DNA of 37,259 nt, taken from positions 1-37,259 of IMG/VR virus record IMGVR_UViG_3300037502_002424. One strand, written 5' to 3'. Positions within the stretch are counted from its first letter, which is position 1. Each line of letters begins with the position of its first letter. This stretch comes from a virus. The translations under genes and the position numbers were made by a program. This document shows, in pieces, positions 36,059 to 37,259 of the stretch. A model generated the notes under the pieces. That model saw nothing but the letters and a program-made list of their open reading frames with translations. It made no database searches and was not told the DNA's origin.

Positions 36059-36127
36059 CAAAAGCGGAGAATCAAGGACGTGTGGACGGGCGCGAAAGTG
36101 GCACAACATATAGGATGGGAAGAGACG

Positions 36128-36814
36128 ATGGGCGCGAGACGGCAAGGATCAACGGTCAGGGACTGGCTGGCAGCCGAGGATGCGGCGGTCGAGGCGGCCA
36201 AGCGGGCGGCGAAACCGCCCGAGACGGCGAGCCCCAACATCATCGCTGCACCCGCGCGCGGGCCGCAGCTGGTGACGCCGCAGTTCGAAACCGTGCAGAC
36301 CCCGTCAGGGCCGCGCACACGCCGCGCCACGCAGGACGGGTTCCACCCTGTGCGTCAGGCAGACGCCTTCGACGTCATGGCGCTCCAGCACAAGCGGGCG
36401 GGCGGCAAGGGCGCGCTGTTCACCGTGGCGCAGGTGGAGGCGGGGCGCGCCTATGCTGCGCTGGCAGAGCGGTGTGCATCGGAGGGGCTGCGCTGCACGT
36501 CGCCTGAGGCGCGTGTGCAGGGCCAATGCCAGCACGTCGACTGGATAGAGGGCGTGATTGCCAGGTCGCGCAGGCTGGCGCAGATGCGCGCGGCGATCGG
36601 CGACGACGTGGCCATGGAGCCTGAGTGGGTCGGCGGCAAGCGCAGGGCCGTCCGCGTGCGTGCGCTGGTCGATGGCGTCTGTATCGAGGGGAAGACCCTG
36701 GGCCGCGTGCTGCAGGCGCACGGGTGGCACCCGAGGGGCTCAGGCGTGGCGATGCTGCAGCAAGAGCTGAATCGGGCGCTCGATCGGCTGCACGACGTGA
36801 CCGGCAACCTCTAG
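36128..36814 (+). CDS. phage protein of unknown function before the packaging genes
   Basis: A 228-residue protein. ATG 36128 with GGAAGAG upstream is chosen, since the ORF upstream is made of iteron sequence. N-terminal 85 residues are Ala- and Pro-rich. The middle has VAQVEAGRAYAALAERCASEGLRC and VIARSRRLAQMRAAIGDD, and the end LVDGVCIEGKTLGRVLQAHGWHPRGSGVAMLQQELNRALDRLHDV. The last segment resembles a small DNA-binding helix set. Its place just before a promoter and the HNH-terminase block suits a late regulator, but that is inference. Confidence 0.65.
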   Translation: MGARRQGSTVRDWLAAEDAAVEAAKRAAKPPETASPNIIAAPARGPQLVTPQFETVQTPSGPRTRRATQDGFHPVRQADAFDVMALQHKRAGGKGALFTVAQVEAGRAYAALAERCASEGLRCTSPEARVQGQCQHVDWIEGVIARSRRLAQMRAAIGDDVAMEPEWVGGKRRAVRVRALVDGVCIEGKTLGRVLQAHGWHPRGSGVAMLQQELNRALDRLHDVTGNL

Positions 36815-36826
36815 CTAGAAAGGGTA

Positions 36827-36855
36827 TTGACAAACGGACGCGCCGAACTAGTAAA
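36827..36855 (+). promoter_or_regulatory. candidate late promoter
   Basis: TTGACA at 36827-36832, and 16-17 bases later TAGTAA (36849-36854) or AGTAAA (36850-36855). It would drive HNH, terminase and the structural genes across the joined ends. A strong hairpin follows in the leader. Confidence 0.5.
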
Positions 36856-36875
36856 CAAAGACATGATCCAGAGAT

Positions 36876-36904
36876 GCGCCCGGCGGGACCACCCGACCGG
36901 GCGC
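36876..36904 (+). terminator. leader hairpin before HNH
   Basis: GCGCCCGG / CCGGGCGC, 8-bp stem enclosing 13 bases that hold an inner GGG/CCC pair. No T tract. It sits about 20 bases downstream of the expected start of the late transcript, the place of a leader terminator used by antitermination in lambdoid phages. Confidence 0.5.
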
Positions 36905-36921
36905 TGTCATTCCGGAGACCT

Positions 36922-37259
36922 ATGGCAAAGCTCAAGCGACTCACCACATCGCTGCAGCCGATGGCACAGCGCGTGCGCTACCTCGACACGAACAACGAAC
37001 GTGAACGCGCCAGCCGCAACGCTGGCAGGGAACTCTACAAGACCGCTCGCTGGCGGCGGCTGCGCTGGTCAATCCTCGAGCGTGACCTCTTCACCTGCCA
37101 GTGGCCAGGCTGCGGTCGCATCGAAGCCAACACAGCGCGTCTCGTGGCGGATCACATTCAGCCGCATCGTGGCGACGACCGGCTGTTCTGGGATCCGAAG
37201 AACCTGCAATGTCTCTGCGCGAACTGCCACTCGAGGCACAAGCAGCGAGCCGAGGCGAG
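36922..37259 (+). CDS. HNH endonuclease, partial at the right edge
   Basis: 112 codons of an open gene that runs off the window without a stop. ATG 36922 has GGAG eight bases upstream. The HNH fold is clear: ARWRRLRWSILERDLFTCQWPGCG, then LVADHIQPHRGDDRLFWDPKNLQCLCANCHSRHKQ. The conserved D-H (ADH), N (NLQ) and H (CHSRH) with two CxxC-like zinc pairs are all present. In phages HNH beside terminase takes part in packaging. If the ends join, the frame continues into the left edge to TGA 170-172 and overlaps the ParB-like start. Confidence 0.9.
   Translation, partial: MAKLKRLTTSLQPMAQRVRYLDTNNERERASRNAGRELYKTARWRRLRWSILERDLFTCQWPGCGRIEANTARLVADHIQPHRGDDRLFWDPKNLQCLCANCHSRHKQRAEA

Larger units (their letters stand above)
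35708..36127. other. candidate replication origin: iterons, inverted repeat, AT-rich stretch
   Basis: About 420 bp of mostly noncoding DNA between helicase and the next gene. It contains GGGAGGA-type iterons at 35741, 35770, 35781 (GGGAGGT), 35845, 35929 (reverse), 36008, 36018, 36029 and 36049. Four of them read TGGGAGGAA(G/C)(T/A) and are spaced 10, 11 and 20 bp, in phase with the helix. A 30-bp inverted repeat flanks a 44-bp loop, and an AT-rich stretch lies at 35955-35999. Position after a D5-type helicase is where such phages often have their origin. This is an inference from layout. Confidence 0.55.

Noticed and set aside
35855-36127. Extended N-terminus of the 36128 gene through the repeats
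   Set aside because: The encoded residues are translated iterons (GRKWEEHGRKSG...), with non-triplet spacing, and a later ATG has a better ribosome site.
1-37259. A gene transfer agent rather than a phage
   Set aside because: An integrase, lysogeny switch, primase, helicase and lysis genes are present, and the tail genes differ from GTA in several slots.

Overview
This 37.3 kb GC-rich window reads as an essentially complete temperate siphophage genome (or an excised/circularised prophage) of an alphaproteobacterium, most likely Rhodobacterales. The reasons are the HK97-type head genes, a tail module laid out like gene transfer agents of that order (tail tube, GTA-type chaperone, tape measure, distal tail protein, hub, DUF6950-like protein, megatron-like tip protein), and small phage proteins of the kind seen in Paracoccus/Rhodobacter/Roseobacter phages. 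An HNH nuclease gene runs off the right edge and the ParB-like/terminase genes begin at the left edge, which is the usual phage order, so the two ends probably join. This is an inference.

Layout. 1-1676: a ParB-fold protein truncated where a methyltransferase domain is expected, then a two-part small terminase. 1678-9183: large terminase, portal, prohead protease, major capsid, head-tail connectors and a reverse-strand secreted-protein gene inserted as a moron. 9186-20194: tail tube, a chaperone made by a -1 frameshift on a run of seven C, tape measure, baseplate and tip proteins, tail fibre. 20196-21723: lysis cassette with three small membrane proteins and a GH24-type lysozyme. 21735-22780: a broken IS1595-type insertion with a ParB-like companion gene, its own promoter and a truncated phage gene beside it. 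22921-27172: a leftward operon ending in a tyrosine integrase and carrying twelve small genes, nearly all of unknown function, including a lipoprotein. 27215-27789: the lysogeny switch, with an XRE repressor between two divergent promoters, each with a pair of matching operators. 27789-35707: the rightward early operon with a Cro-like protein, ParB-like protein, P4-type primase, HD phosphohydrolase and D5-type helicase. 35708-36127: a noncoding iteron and inverted-repeat region that looks like a replication origin. 36128-37259: a late-type gene, a TTGACA promoter with a hairpin leader, and the HNH nuclease.

How it works together. The repressor silences leftward and rightward transcription. 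On induction the rightward operon makes primase and helicase, which would act at the iteron region. Transcription then passes the leader hairpin into HNH, terminase, head, tail and lysis genes across the junction of the ends. The leftward operon supplies integrase and probably host-takeover or exclusion functions. Most genes overlap by 1-4 bases (ATGA, GTGA, TGATG), so translational coupling is widespread.

The most notable points are the phased iterons, the four-operator switch, the frameshifted chaperone, an integrase lacking the expected first catalytic arginine, and a cluster of tiny uncharacterised leftward genes. Functions are from recognisable motifs by eye. No database search was run.
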